Below, piece after piece: positions 10,201 through 21,100 of a DNA stretch of 64,000 nucleotides (positions within the stretch are counted from its first letter, which is position 1; every line of letters begins with the position of its first letter). The notes beneath the pieces are model-generated. The model ran no database searches and had not been told where the DNA came from. It worked only from the letters and a program-made list of their open reading frames with translations. Both the position numbers and the translations under genes were made by a program. Origin of the DNA: Gyromitra esculenta (lineage: Eukaryota > Ascomycota > Pezizomycetes > Pezizales > Discinaceae); contig JBCAML010000003.1 in assembly GCA_038503075.1 (NCBI GenBank), positions 1,178,001 to 1,242,000 on the forward strand. Direction: 5' to 3'.

Positions 10201-10293
10201 AGGGTTTTGTTTGCGCTATAACTTTGGTTCCATGTGATATTCTTGCACCTAGATAAAAAAATGAAACAATGATTTAACAAAAAAAAAGAAAAA
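10201..10293 (+). mobile_element. Short A-tailed retroposon, copy C
   Basis: It begins AGGGTTTTGTTTGCGC, contains CATGTGATATTCTTG and CACCTAGATAAA, and ends GATTTAACAAAAAAAAAGAAAAA. It matches the minus-strand copies at 34953-35038 and 49280-49372 at roughly 90% over about 75 bp. The 3' flank is the 16-bp repeat that recurs at 1965-1980. No matching 5' flank lies beside it. I see no convincing pol III boxes. It may be a SINE or the 3' end of a longer LINE-type element. Confidence 0.65.
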
Positions 10294-10309
10294 GTATTGA
10301 ATCACTTTG
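10294..10309 (+). repeat. 16-bp direct repeat, right side of the repeat island
   Basis: Exact partner of 1965-1980. It lies directly after the A-rich tail of retroposon copy C, which is where the 3' target duplication of a target-primed retroposon belongs. Confidence 0.65.
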
Positions 10310-11376
10310 AACATAGACTGGCTGATTCATATACCAGGTGAAACTAATAGTTGAACTGCGTTTAAAGTTCTCACCGGAAAGTTCGCGACAATTCTCCACC
10401 TCCATCACCTCCACCATTGCAAGGTCTCATAATTTCTATTCATCTACCTATCTATCTATAGTACTGATTCTTTGAATGTACCGCTCCTCCTATCAAACTA
10501 CACCTAGATTCTAAACCTCAGGCTGTAGGTTTGATATGTGTTGATTTGTACTGGCAGTGCGCATTAAGGAAAGAGGCGTCGAGTCCGTGAGGTTATAAGT
10601 GGTAGGGCGTTGATGGGTGTGGGTAGAAAAAACTCTGGCTCGCTTTTGTGCTAGTGCATTCGAATTTCTTGGATATTGGCCATCTACTGGCTATAGTTTT
10701 ACTTTGTAGACGTGCTGGCCTGTGTGCAAGGTAGCTCCATCTACTTACCGACCGGTCACTTTGCGAATGAGATTTAATTACATACGAGTTAGAACATGTA
10801 TATAAAATAGCAGAATCATATTAATCGTTTCACCAGTCTCTTCTAATTACACTATGTAGATCAACTCAGCCAAATTCACCCAAGCCCCGTCCCCCCCAAA
10901 GAAAACCCCCACTACAATCAATCGAAAGGGGTAAAAGTTACTACTTAAAGGGAAAGATAATTGCCTGACCTTGATCCTATCCACTACCCAAACCATTCTT
11001 GCTAGAATAAACGCCAACATTGAAATATTCAATATAAGAAACTGCCGCCGTAGAATAAGGGGGATGCAAAGAAAATACGGACACGAAGCTAGAGGCACTA
11101 CATGTATGTAAGGGTGAAGACTAAGGGAATTCGAAGCCTGATACAAATTTTTAGTAGGAGATTTTAAATATGTGGAGAAAAGGAAAATGTCATAAGGATG
11201 TAGTACCCCACATCCGCGTGAAAGAGTATATAGGAAAAGGCATGAGCATTATATCGTGCCAGAAATCCAAGCAAGCAAATTACGAAGTATTTTACAGTCA
11301 TCTGTAGAAACGTTTATAACTAAAGGGAGAGAAAATACCACTAGCCAACCCCAGGTAGTTCAAACCTGTTAAATCG
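10310..11376. other. Intergenic stretch
   Basis: Nothing supported. The few ORFs (about 90-100 codons) carry no recognisable motif. The last part is probably the 3' untranslated region of the BTB gene that ends at 11377 on the minus strand. Confidence 0.5.
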
Positions 11377-14300
11377 TCACGGGGTCTCGCCAATTTTCCA
11401 AAGCACTCTACCACCATTATTTCCACCCTTCTTTCTGCGGGTAATTTCAAGCCCATTACCCCCGTGTCCAAAGGTGCAAATGACACTTTCTTCCCAATAC
11501 AAGTTCTCTGATTCGAACCTTTCTTTGGCACCCAGGGGAACAGATGCCGAACCCAGGTCCGAACCGTGTTCATCGGCTGGGTCGGCCTCAGTCATTTCGT
11601 TGCAAGTGCTAACTCTTCTTTCTCGTGCAACCTTGAAGCTATACTTTCGCCTTCTCTCCCTCTCGTGCACAACAGCTTTTGCAATATCATACCTTGCAAT
11701 TCCTTTCCAGTCACCGTTTCTTGTAGCAAAACCATCGTGTTCAAGGATAGCCCTTAGCAAACTAAAAGGCACACTTAACAGGACCGTGGAGTAAGTTTCT
11801 CGCAGGCTTTCCGCCTTGTTTAAGACTTTGCCTACCGGAATAATCGGGGTTGAGATATATGTTGAAGATTGACAAGGACTCTCAGGAAGATGCATGAGGT
11901 ATTTGCTCGTGGGCGCTCTAGAGTCGAATTTAAATGAATTTGGCAGACTCTTAACCAGGAATGCGATAGCTTCATCGAGCAGGTTTTTCTTAAACACCTC
12001 ATACCTAGCTTTTGGTCCACGCTCGCCATCAGCCAATGCCTCATGGGAATCCACCTCTTCATATTTCTCAAGAGCAAACTCTAAAAGCCTCTCAAATGCA
12101 CTCCCTTCAAAGCGCATTCCCCATCTTCTAATCCCCCATACACCTTTATCGATAACTTCATCGACACCAAGCAAAGTGCCAGCAGCCAACAGTGCAATGC
12201 TCCGCTCCAACATGTGTACCTCCTCACTCTTGATTTCTTTGATGCCATTCCCAAGGAAAACGGTATCAATTGATTTATCGGTAGCCTTTTGATGACCTCT
12301 ATCTTGGAGGGCTGTATACAGTTCGCCAACAGGCTCCGTTTCGAACTTCTCCATCTCTTGAGTGTTTTCTCTGGTCCATTCTAAGGTCCTATGTTTCGGG
12401 TGGCTAGGATCCAAATATGCGTCAAGCTCCCAATCTTCGCCCCCATACAGCCATCGAAGAGTAAGAAGAAAGCTATGACGGCTAAGGTATTTGTCACTAG
12501 TCTCCAACAAAATGGTCACTTTGCTATTTGAGGTGATTTCCGTGATTGGAAACAAAGGCTCGCCATCTCTCCGCTCACTCTCCATCTCATCGGCCCATGA
12601 AGTCCGTAAAGAACTCCCACTAAGCCTACCTTTCATTTCGGAAGCTTCGTCGTTCGCAGATACCCGCCCCTCATTTCCCTTCATGGTTTCTTCAATGAGA
12701 TGGGCCAATTTAATTGATCTGCCCAGGATGAAGGAGTGAGCGTTAAACCGCTCGGAGCTCCACTTAAATCCTTCACAAACTTTCTTCACAAACAAGTCCA
12801 CATCTGCAAACCTATCACTCAAATAGTGTCCCAAACAATAAGTCTGCAATCTATGAGCTGCAGATGTACCAGCGGAACTCTCAGAACCACCGACTGGTGA
12901 GTCGGATTCCTCAGGATGAGTTTTTGCATTGTCAGGAACATATCCCATCTTTCCAACCGAGTTTGGCAAATGGGGAGGTAAGATATCATCTCCCGCTATG
13001 ACCTCATTACGCAGCTGATCATTATCCGGAGGGAAAAACGAGATGCTGTGGAGAAGTGAACTACTTTCGATGACGCTTGGATGCTTCGATTTTTTATCTA
13101 ATGAGGCCCTTAGTGTACTTTCGAACACCTGATTTTGTTGCCGCTGTTCTTGGTGTAAATTATCGAAATGAGCCGTGTGGTTGGGAGGCGGAGGGAAAGC
13201 AGAATGCTGAGAATGCAGGTGTTGCAAGTCTAAATGAACCGGAAAGGAATGGGTTGGAGTAAATGGAGTTTGGGGGTTCGTACTACTGCCTATTTCAGAG
13301 GTTTGGTTTGAACCATCGAGTGCGCCATGTGGCTGAAACGGAGGAGGCGGCGAAAAAAGCGTCCCGGTGTTCGGGGGGGTCATGCTATTAGGGAATGGGT
13401 ATAGGTCTCGATGACCATTTTGAACGAAGTTTTGATGATACTGGCTCTGATTTTGATGTTGTAGGTGTATATAATGTTGATGTGGGTGAGCATGAGGAGG
13501 GGGAAGGGGAGGTGGAAGTAGGCAAGGTGGATAGCCATCAGACACAAACCCGTTAGACGTTGAAGTTTCATGACTATTCGGATTATTAAAGTCCCTATGA
13601 GGGTGAAACCCGTTTCCGTGGCCATTATCATAAAATGCAGGATGGGAAAAAGACAAAAAATTTGGGTGCTGAGTAGTCATCTCAGGCCTAGAAGTAGTAG
13701 GATAAGCAAACTCAGTATAAAAGTTATCAGTTACTGGGTCTTTGTCGACTAGTGCCTCAGTATCAGCCTTTTCCTGTTGAGGAGAAATCTGGTTTTCAGG
13801 CCGAGGACCGATATCACTTAACTCCGAACCATAGTCTATGAGGGAAGCGACTTGGTTTGGAAAAGGCTGAGTCATAACTTCAGCAGAGGAAGTTACGATA
13901 GCAGTAATCGGCTGTTCTTGGCTATGGATAGGTGGAGTGGTTGCTCTGAGCAGAGAGGCAGGAGCAAGCGCAGTCATTACTGGCTCCCTGCGTGTAGCAG
14001 TGGGAGATTCGGTTTTGGCTGCTGCAGACGAGTACGCCCTCTTGGCCACGTGAGAGTATGAAAAACTCCCAGGAACAGCATTGTCTTTACCTCCTGTAAG
14101 CACGATAGGGCCTGTATCTCTAGGTAGTGGCTTTCCAGGAATTCCTGGTTTTGGGGGGAGACTAGCATGTCCTTGAAGCCCTCCTGTCCCGCCTCCACGA
14201 CTGGTGCCCTGAACAGGAAATTTCCTTTTTTGCTTTTGGTGATGGGCCATTGGAAGGGCTGGAAGAATTGAGATGACATTACGCTGGGATGGTGGAGGAC

Positions 14301-14385
14301 GTGGAGGGAGAGACGAAGACGATGGAGCTAAGGAGGAGGAGGATGACGGTGGAGGTTTCGAGGGGGTCTGGGGGAGTTTATTCAT
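11377..14385 (-). CDS. BTB/POZ-like domain protein, 1002 aa
   Basis: Single uninterrupted ORF from an ATG at 14385. The first ~500 residues are low complexity: Pro/Ser runs near the start, then His/Gln/Asn-rich tracts with PPP and HPH repeats. A folded part starts near residue 510 with a BTB-like pattern (YLSDRFADVDLFV, then NAHSFILGRS.KLAHLIEE), followed by insertions and helical sequence. It resembles large fungal BTB proteins of unknown role. BTB domains mediate dimerisation and often Cullin-3 binding, but no partner is implied by context. No signal peptide or membrane segment. The nearest gene, the C2H2 regulator, is 3.1 kb upstream, and a divergent 300-bp Ser/Thr-rich ORF upstream looks non-coding. 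The ORF is certain; the domain call is by pattern only. Confidence 0.85.
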   Translation of the reverse strand: MNKLPQTPSKPPPSSSSSLAPSSSSLPPRPPPSQRNVISILPALPMAHHQKQKRKFPVQGTSRGGGTGGLQGHASLPPKPGIPGKPLPRDTGPIVLTGGKDNAVPGSFSYSHVAKRAYSSAAAKTESPTATRREPVMTALAPASLLRATTPPIHSQEQPITAIVTSSAEVMTQPFPNQVASLIDYGSELSDIGPRPENQISPQQEKADTEALVDKDPVTDNFYTEFAYPTTSRPEMTTQHPNFLSFSHPAFYDNGHGNGFHPHRDFNNPNSHETSTSNGFVSDGYPPCLLPPPLPPPHAHPHQHYIHLQHQNQSQYHQNFVQNGHRDLYPFPNSMTPPNTGTLFSPPPPFQPHGALDGSNQTSEIGSSTNPQTPFTPTHSFPVHLDLQHLHSQHSAFPPPPNHTAHFDNLHQEQRQQNQVFESTLRASLDKKSKHPSVIESSSLLHSISFFPPDNDQLRNEVIAGDDILPPHLPNSVGKMGYVPDNAKTHPEESDSPVGGSESSAGTSAAHRLQTYCLGHYLSDRFADVDLFVKKVCEGFKWSSERFNAHSFILGRSIKLAHLIEETMKGNEGRVSANDEASEMKGRLSGSSLRTSWADEMESERRDGEPLFPITEITSNSKVTILLETSDKYLSRHSFLLTLRWLYGGEDWELDAYLDPSHPKHRTLEWTRENTQEMEKFETEPVGELYTALQDRGHQKATDKSIDTVFLGNGIKEIKSEEVHMLERSIALLAAGTLLGVDEVIDKGVWGIRRWGMRFEGSAFERLLEFALEKYEEVDSHEALADGERGPKARYEVFKKNLLDEAIAFLVKSLPNSFKFDSRAPTSKYLMHLPESPCQSSTYISTPIIPVGKVLNKAESLRETYSTVLLSVPFSLLRAILEHDGFATRNGDWKGIARYDIAKAVVHERERRRKYSFKVARERRVSTCNEMTEADPADEHGSDLGSASVPLGAKERFESENLYWEESVICTFGHGGNGLEITRRKKGGNNGGRVLWKIGETP

Positions 14386-16753
14386 TGCAGATTTGATGGT
14401 GTTTGTCTTCTACCTGTACATTCCAGGTGTAACTGATCAGCAAAGTTACCAATAACAAAATTTAGCTGCTCGGAAGACACTATTAAGAGGGATTACAATA
14501 CAATATTGGAGCCCTTGAGTGACAGTTCGGATTGTGTTATCGGCGGACTAATAGGATGGGCTACAAAGAAGAATAGATTGGACTGAATCGGATAGAAGTG
14601 TACCGAACCGTACTGAACTACTGATGATCGACGAGGGCTGAGATGATAGATGAGGGCATGTAGCCTCGCAGCAAATATGAGTCCGTGGAGGGGTGATGGG
14701 AGGGGTTGTCAAGAAGAGCTGTATTCGACGTTGGGGTTGTGGACATGCAAACGGATCCTTACATCATTTCTCGAGCAGGCAACGTAAAATCTCTAGGAAC
14801 AACACCATTTTTTGTACCTCCTGCGAGAGAACCCTTTCTCTATCTTTTGCCATAGGATTCTTGAGTCGGTTTATTTCAATTTTCTTCTTCTTGCTGCTGA
14901 CGTGTGCGATAAGTAGCTGTGTTGGGATAAGGGCAGAGCCTCATCGTTGTCTTGGCCAGGTACCAGGACCCAGCGCAGGGGCCACTTCAATCTCTATCGG
15001 AACCCCAACCTCAATCAACCCAACATCAAACACCTCTATATGATAAAATTGAATTCTGAAGTATCCGCCACTTTGACCGCATAACAAGCCAATCAAGGTC
15101 ACATGCGAAAAGTTTCCTTAATGCCGTCACTACTTACACCCTGACCCATATGGTATTAAATTACCAGAAAATTCGTTCAGTTAACCCCTGCAGCCCCCAT
15201 TGAGTATCACTCTACACAAGCCATCAACTTAGCTAATTCTGGTAGGCGCAGAGAGTCGTCAAGTGCAAACATCTTCCTCCGACACAGCTCGGGATATAAA
15301 TACCATACTAGGAGTAATAACCCGGATACTCGTTGTGATCGGGCATAGCCGAAGCCCGAACACTCTAGGAAGCACAGCCTTGGCAGTGGCCCAAAATGGC
15401 GCCCTGTCAACTTATCTAGTCCGAGACACTAATTGCTAGAAGTACTTGGTCGCAGAAAAGGAATGAAGCCTCGTATGATGACTCCCAACCTTCACCCCTT
15501 TTACGTTGTAAATGATTCAGTTTTTTTGTTGTTGATCGCTCTTTGAGGCACCAAATGACGATAAATCCGTTCTTAGGAAATTTGTGAACTAGAAGTCTTC
15601 AGCACTTTCGGACCACTAATAACTATCACAGATCATCCAGGTGGGGTGCGACACTAATCCAATTAGTTAAATCTAGGGGTTCTCTCAATAGAAATATTTT
15701 CCGATCACGCATATGACCATGGAAGTGATATCATACGATCTAAATTTTCAAGCTTGAATGCCAACACCTATTACTAACCACCAATTCGGAATGATATTCA
15801 ATTAAGAAGATTTTTATATACTAGATGCCGCCATAATAAGATCATTACAAGACACACAGATGTTTTTAAGCTAGAAGCAACTTCGGAAAAAATCCACCCG
15901 AATTTGAGGCCACAGTCCAGGAGAAGAAACCAACGAATCCAGGCAATTTATACGCAGAGTATTTAGTATCAATGGCCAGGGAATAGAGGGAAAGCAATTG
16001 GAAGAAAATATCTAGGCAACCTATCGCATACTGTGAATTACAAAATTGACTGAGCAATCACGGTAATCCACAAATTAAAGCTACCACTACGTCAACTAAC
16101 CTCTACTGCCTAGATAAAGTTTAGGACAGACTATGAGCTACAGCCTACAGGGGAATAATGATAGTCAAAATTCAAGGCTAGTAAGATGTATCACTTAGCT
16201 ATCAGCACCCTACAGAAAATATCCCCCCGCCGAATATAATACCCAGCCAGAATGGTCGTCTAGTTACTTATTGTTAAGGGCAACAAATAAAGCAAATTCC
16301 CAACAGTCACGAGTCGTATGCGACTGCGCGCTAAGACACTAGAATAAGAAGCGCTGAGCCCAGAATATATACGGAGGAGGTCCCAGTTGTTTATAACTAT
16401 AAGGCGTGCCAGTTAACGCGATACTCGGGGTCAGTTTTCATGCGCAGCAAGTGACGACAGATGATTAAGTATGCACTTATTCATAGTAGGAATGCCGCAC
16501 ATTGATGCACACTATAAATCAATTCATTTGCACTACAGAGAAAGCTTTCAACCAAACTTATTCACTATTAATCCCATAATATAATGATCATTGTGCACTC
16601 CGTTGGGAAGACCTTCTGACTTGAGAGCCACCCAGCTGATCGAGCATGATACATTTGGGACTCGCTCAGTCGGGTTCCGAGTTTAAATCTCAATGCTCTT
16701 CTAGCTCAAGGATGAGGCAAAAGACTTCAAGAAACTCTAGGGAAACTAACTAA
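14386..16753. other. Intergenic stretch with a tRNA-like remnant
   Basis: No supported gene. The first ~300 bp are presumably promoter and leader of the BTB gene. At 16642-16698 the sequence has 6-bp complementary ends (GAGCAT...ATGCTC), an A-box-like TCGCTCAGTCGG and a B-box-like GTTTAAATC. It is only 57 nt long and has no anticodon arm, so it is at most a tRNA-derived remnant. It lies about 55 bp from the dispersed repeat that starts at 16754. Confidence 0.45.
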
Positions 16754-17149
16754 CTAAATGATCGGGTCATTTAAGATCGTCATGTTTTTGACCACCGTTA
16801 ATAAACGACGAATTAAACGACCAGTCATTTACCATCTATGTCTAGAAGATATATAAAAAGAAAGTTTGGGGAGATGTTTGAACCCCAAATCTGCTAGGTG
16901 ATCGAATGTTTGCACAGCTAGTAGGCTATCCATCTGATTTATAGATACTTTGAATCTCTGAATCAGATGGATTCAATTATTTAGATATCTACAGGTTTAG
17001 GGTTAAGGACTTAGCAGATATGGAACATAAAACTATAAAAAATACGGGTCTCTAGGAAGCAGTTCCCCCCCACTAGTTGCGTCTCCCTATCATCTCCTCA
17101 CCTTCTATAAGAAAGAAAATGTTCGGTGCTAAACGACTAGGTTATTTAG
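16754..17149. repeat. Dispersed repeat with CTAAATGA-like ends, copy 2
   Basis: About 396 bp matching 1067-1450. It starts CTAAATGATCGGG and ends GGTTATTTAG. It contains a perfect 10-bp inverted pair (CCATCTGATT...AATCAGATGG), which is degenerate in copy 1. Downstream, to about 17240, short GTTTAGTAGAGAG-type units are repeated, as if the right end had been locally duplicated. Confidence 0.6.
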
Positions 17150-17525
17150 TGAGTTATTTAGCGGGGGATGTTTGGTGAGCTCGAGGGGTTGTTTAGTAGA
17201 GAGTCATTTAGAGGGGGACGTTTAGTAGAGAGCCGCCTATTTCTGCTCTCTAGAGAAAAAGAGGTCTCTCGGCCTGTGATTTCTATGTCTGAATTATTCA
17301 ACCTCCATACTTATAATTCCATCTACATAAATACATTTCTATATCGCGAAGCTCCCATCCAACAAAAAATTAAAGACTTTTAACACAAACCTGAGATATT
17401 CCAATACTAACACCAATAAACTCCTCCAGATCAAATTTTCTAGGTTTCATTCCACTCCACTCAATGTCACTTTCTTTTATAACGAACACCCTCATAACTT
17501 CCCAGGTTAAATTATAGTAAACACT
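17150..17525. other. Intergenic stretch downstream of the C2H2 gene
   Basis: Local repeats of GTTTAGTAGAGAG type to about 17240, then AT-rich sequence that probably includes the 3' untranslated region of the C2H2 gene. No gene seen. Confidence 0.45.
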
Positions 17526-18197
17526 CTAATTTGATGCTTCTCGCCTCCGCCGATGAATTTTTCCTGCTTCCAGATCCGTATTGTGGACGAGCTTATGATG
17601 CTGCCGCATGTTGTCCTTGCGTGAAAATGCCTTCGGGCCCTTTCGTGCGCAGTTTGGATAGGGACAATCAAACTGGTGTTTTCCGTGGGCGTCTCTGTAG
17701 TGACGCTGAAGTTTGTGCAGGTGAGTGAATATCTTGTCACAGTCAGGTTTGAGGCAGGGATGTTGCTCCCTTTCATCATCGGCTGGCGTTCTGAAAAAAC
17801 TCATTCCATTAATATAAACCCTTATGAAAATTGGCTTTGGTTTTTGATGAGGCACTTGCCTTAAGCTTGTGGGACTACCTGGTGCTGAATGTTCAAAGAA
17901 ATCTCCCTCGATAGGAGACATAGGTTCAAAGAGAAAGCTACATGTAGGATCCAGAAATCGAGTATCATTGTCGAAAAGGAGATTGTGTTTTATCTCTGTT
18001 TGGATGTTGTCCAGCCCCCCTAGAGGGTTTCTCATTGAAGAATTCTCGAGACGTGAAAATGATCCTGGCATAATATAAGATGATTCTCTTCTCTCAGGCA
18101 TCTGATCAATTGTATGACTTTCTTCCGACATTTCGTTGGTATTGTTAGATATGCCGTTCAGTGAATTGCCTTGAAGGATGTGCTGGCGATAGCACAT
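17526..18197 (-). CDS. C2H2 zinc-finger protein, 223 aa
   Basis: Intronless ORF from ATG at 18197. The N-terminal ~140 residues are Ser/Glu/Asn-rich with no fold I can name. Two zinc fingers lie near the C-terminus: C148-C153-H166-H171 (C-x4-C-x12-H-x4-H) and C178-C183-H200-H205, with a long 16-residue Cys-His spacing containing the AFSRKDNMRQHH motif typical of Pezizomycotina C2H2 regulators. A basic end (HRRRRE) may serve nuclear import. The expected role is a DNA-binding transcription regulator in the nucleus. Targets cannot be told from context, as the neighbours are 3 kb or more away. Complete; no frameshift seen. Confidence 0.85.
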   Translation of the reverse strand: MCYRQHILQGNSLNGISNNTNEMSEESHTIDQMPERRESSYIMPGSFSRLENSSMRNPLGGLDNIQTEIKHNLLFDNDTRFLDPTCSFLFEPMSPIEGDFFEHSAPGSPTSLRQVPHQKPKPIFIRVYINGMSFFRTPADDEREQHPCLKPDCDKIFTHLHKLQRHYRDAHGKHQFDCPYPNCARKGPKAFSRKDNMRQHHKLVHNTDLEAGKIHRRRREASN

Positions 18198-21100
18198 TTA
18201 ATAAGCGCAAAATAAAGACGGTTGTGTGACGTGCTCTTCCACCAAATTTATCGCTTTCTGCGTTTCTCCAGATGAGATAAGCTGCGGCTTCTTCCTAGGA
18301 TGACCTCATGATCAGTGCACATACCTAGCGGGATTAATACTACCAGACTTGCGGCGCTCAGACACAAAGGCTGAGTAGACACTCAAACTGCCAACACCTA
18401 GAGTGGGTTGATATTTTCAGTACTGTATTCAGATTTCTGTTCCTGCGGCGAAGGAAATTCAAAATCCGTGGGTTTAGTGGTATTTAAAGGTGAAGTCCTG
18501 GAGAAAACAATGCGATACAAGGATACGTAAGCTATCGATCTCTGCACGCATATAAGTTTAAGAGTTGCGTATTGGGACTGCGAAATCGTCGGTAAATATC
18601 TTCTCCCTGGCCATGGTGTGGTTAAAGTTGGGGCTCTGACCACGAGAAGGCGTCCAGAACCTTGGATAAGGCTTCAAAGGCAGGGCGTACCCGCGCATGC
18701 GCATGGCACACAGGCGAAAACTAGTAAATCCCGCTCTGTCTACTTCTCGAAGTCATAGGTTTTGAGATAGCCGCATTTTTAAAGAGTAAAACCGGATCAG
18801 AGTCTACAGGGCTAGGCAGCTGGTCATAGCCGAGCATACCTTAATACCTAGATAGGCTCTTCGATCGAGAATTTTACAATTATTGGCCATGACCAGAGGC
18901 TGGGAAACACTTGGAGAAGAAGCAATCGGTAGAGATGCTCCAGCGCACAATACTGTTGCCAAGACGCCGCAGTCAAAGCTATCGGCAGTGCCCGGTTGCA
19001 CCTGCTCCCAAGCACTGAGGCAAACTATTCAACCACGCATCGAGATTTTGAAATAGGGATTAGCGAGCCTCGAAATACAGAATTTTATGAGTCGCAATTA
19101 TTTACAACAATAGTAACCATTTCGAGGCAGAATAGCCGAAAAATAAAAAGACATTGAGAAGCTGCTTTATCTAGGTCTCAGTCTCAAGTTTAATCCAACA
19201 TATAATACCAGCGTGGCTAGCTGATCCGCGTACAGCAGCCCTTTCCAAACCGCGAACGTCAGAGATATTGTGTATTTGTCTTGGAACTAAAACCAACAGT
19301 TGTCTACCTTGTCCGATCATGGAGAAGAACTCTGGACGTGGCGCGCTTTGTACTAGTATTAATATCTATATACTCGATCCCATTTTATTTCCGGCTGCAA
19401 GCTAAGCCTACAACTACATAGGGCATTATGATCCCCAGTTGAGCGATCTGATACATTGACCTAATGTGTAACCTTACATATATGTAGTCATCTCTTTTTG
19501 CCTTTTGAAATAGCTATAGAAGACTGGCCTGGAATCCTTTTTTGAGAACTACAAATTTTCGGGATAGTTATATGGTTTAAGGTTTTTTGGAGGTTGAGAG
19601 ACTCCCAAGATAGTGAAATATCTAAGCAGGGGTTCCCCATACAGCCTCTGATAGAATTATTGTAGGGAAACAAGGGTAAGCGAACGTCCAAGTAGCCAAC
19701 ACCGTAGCCAAAATCTTTCCGATGAGCCTGGAAGACCAATAAAAGCTTTAGATCCTGGGTTGCCATAATTCTACAATAATTCTACCGGAGGCTGTACAAG
19801 CCAGACCCCGCATAAGTGAACTATGAAGCTCGGAACTCCCCGGCGAAAAAGTGATCATAAGTTCCCCAGTCTCCTATCAAGATTTTTGTATTATTCCGCC
19901 GATCCCATATAAATATGCGCTCCGCAGTTTCTTTCGGCGGGCGCTTACCCCTTCTTAGCGGTTACTTAACTAAAGATGACAATCAGAACCTTCTCAATTG
20001 CCGGCGAACCGGAACACAACGCGGAAGTGCATTTCCAAACTCCAATAGTAATCATTAATAATCTATTTCTTCTGGAAGTCGCACATGTGTCAAATATTCA
20101 TCTTGCCATACGCATCCGCAAGAAACCCTGCAAGTATTCAAAACAAGAGATCCGCAAGAACCCCAGCTGCATGCGCAGCCATAAAAGCTGCGTACTGAAA
20201 GTTCATGACCATCCGGTGATACACGCACGGTCAAGAATTGTATGTCCTGTAGTTTTATCCATTTGATCGCGCATTTTAGAGCTTTTCTAGCGTGTTCCGG
20301 ATTTGGAGTGTTTTTGTGCGCTGGGGTTTTGTAAGGATTGCTGCTGACCCTTCTAAGATTGTACCATGAGTATGGGGGAAAGTGATTCCAAGTGACAGTG
20401 CGCCAAGGTATTTATTTGCATGTAAATAGAAGGGGCCATCAAGTCTTAGTTCATCGCTACTTGGAATAACTTTCCCCCGTGCCCGTATATAGTACCATGG
20501 TGCTTTGCCGCGATATACCGAGTGAGATTTTATGACTATGTTACAAGCCCCTTAAATCGGTCAATGCAAGTTGAAGTGCATCGCGCACGCCATGTCAAAT
20601 TCACTTGGCGCATATTTTTTATTTTCTGTGCGTGGCAATCGAGTGAGCAACCAAGATTTAGCGCTCCATTAAGCGAGTGATAGATGATGTGCCGCACGCA
20701 AGCAGATTTAGCGCTAGCGGTGGCTATAACATCTGTTGACTATTTGCAAAACGCGATGTGTGCTAGCCTCCCAAAATACACGCCCCATCTGACTACAAGC
20801 ACATGGCGATGACATTGCCTTTCAAAATGGCTGACCTAAAGGCAATCGGGTGATTTGGGGGGCTATCCGTCGGAAATCATGTGATTCTCCACGAGGATCC
20901 TCTCGAGCTTTGCATGGGTGCTTTGGTAGCGCAACACGCAGCCCTACCACGTTTATACAGTTCAGTCCATAAAATGTTACATGTCCATACACCAACATGG
21001 CACATCTCCACGCAATCGATTTGTGGCACGCAACTAGACGCGCCTCGAATCCTTAAATACTAACAACCGCCCATTTCATCGCCAAAATTAGGTTATTTCG

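Larger units (their letters stand above)
1981..10293. mobile_element. Nested retroelement island
   Basis: About 8.3 kb between two exact 16-bp repeats. It holds at least nine copies of a promoter-like core (TATA-like box, pyrimidine tract, then CTTAAGCAACGT), nine copies of a short hairpin with a TATCC loop, pieces of an element starting TGTAAGACCGG, and three copies of a ~420 bp module. Copies lie in both orientations and interrupt one another. No intact reverse transcriptase, integrase or gag ORF is visible. The picture fits repeated insertion of non-autonomous LTR-type elements into an older retroposon, but the order of insertions is inference. Confidence 0.7.

Noticed and set aside
14693..15043. 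116-codon ORF divergent from the BTB gene
   Set aside because: Composition is promoter-like, no motif is present, and the hydrophobic stretch comes from a TTC/TTT tract.
16642..16698. Candidate tRNA gene
   Set aside because: Complementary ends and box-like motifs exist, but it is only 57 nt long and lacks an anticodon arm.
19976..20266. 96-codon ORF with a TATA-like box upstream
   Set aside because: No family resemblance, no signal peptide, isolated in a gene-free stretch. Chance is as likely.
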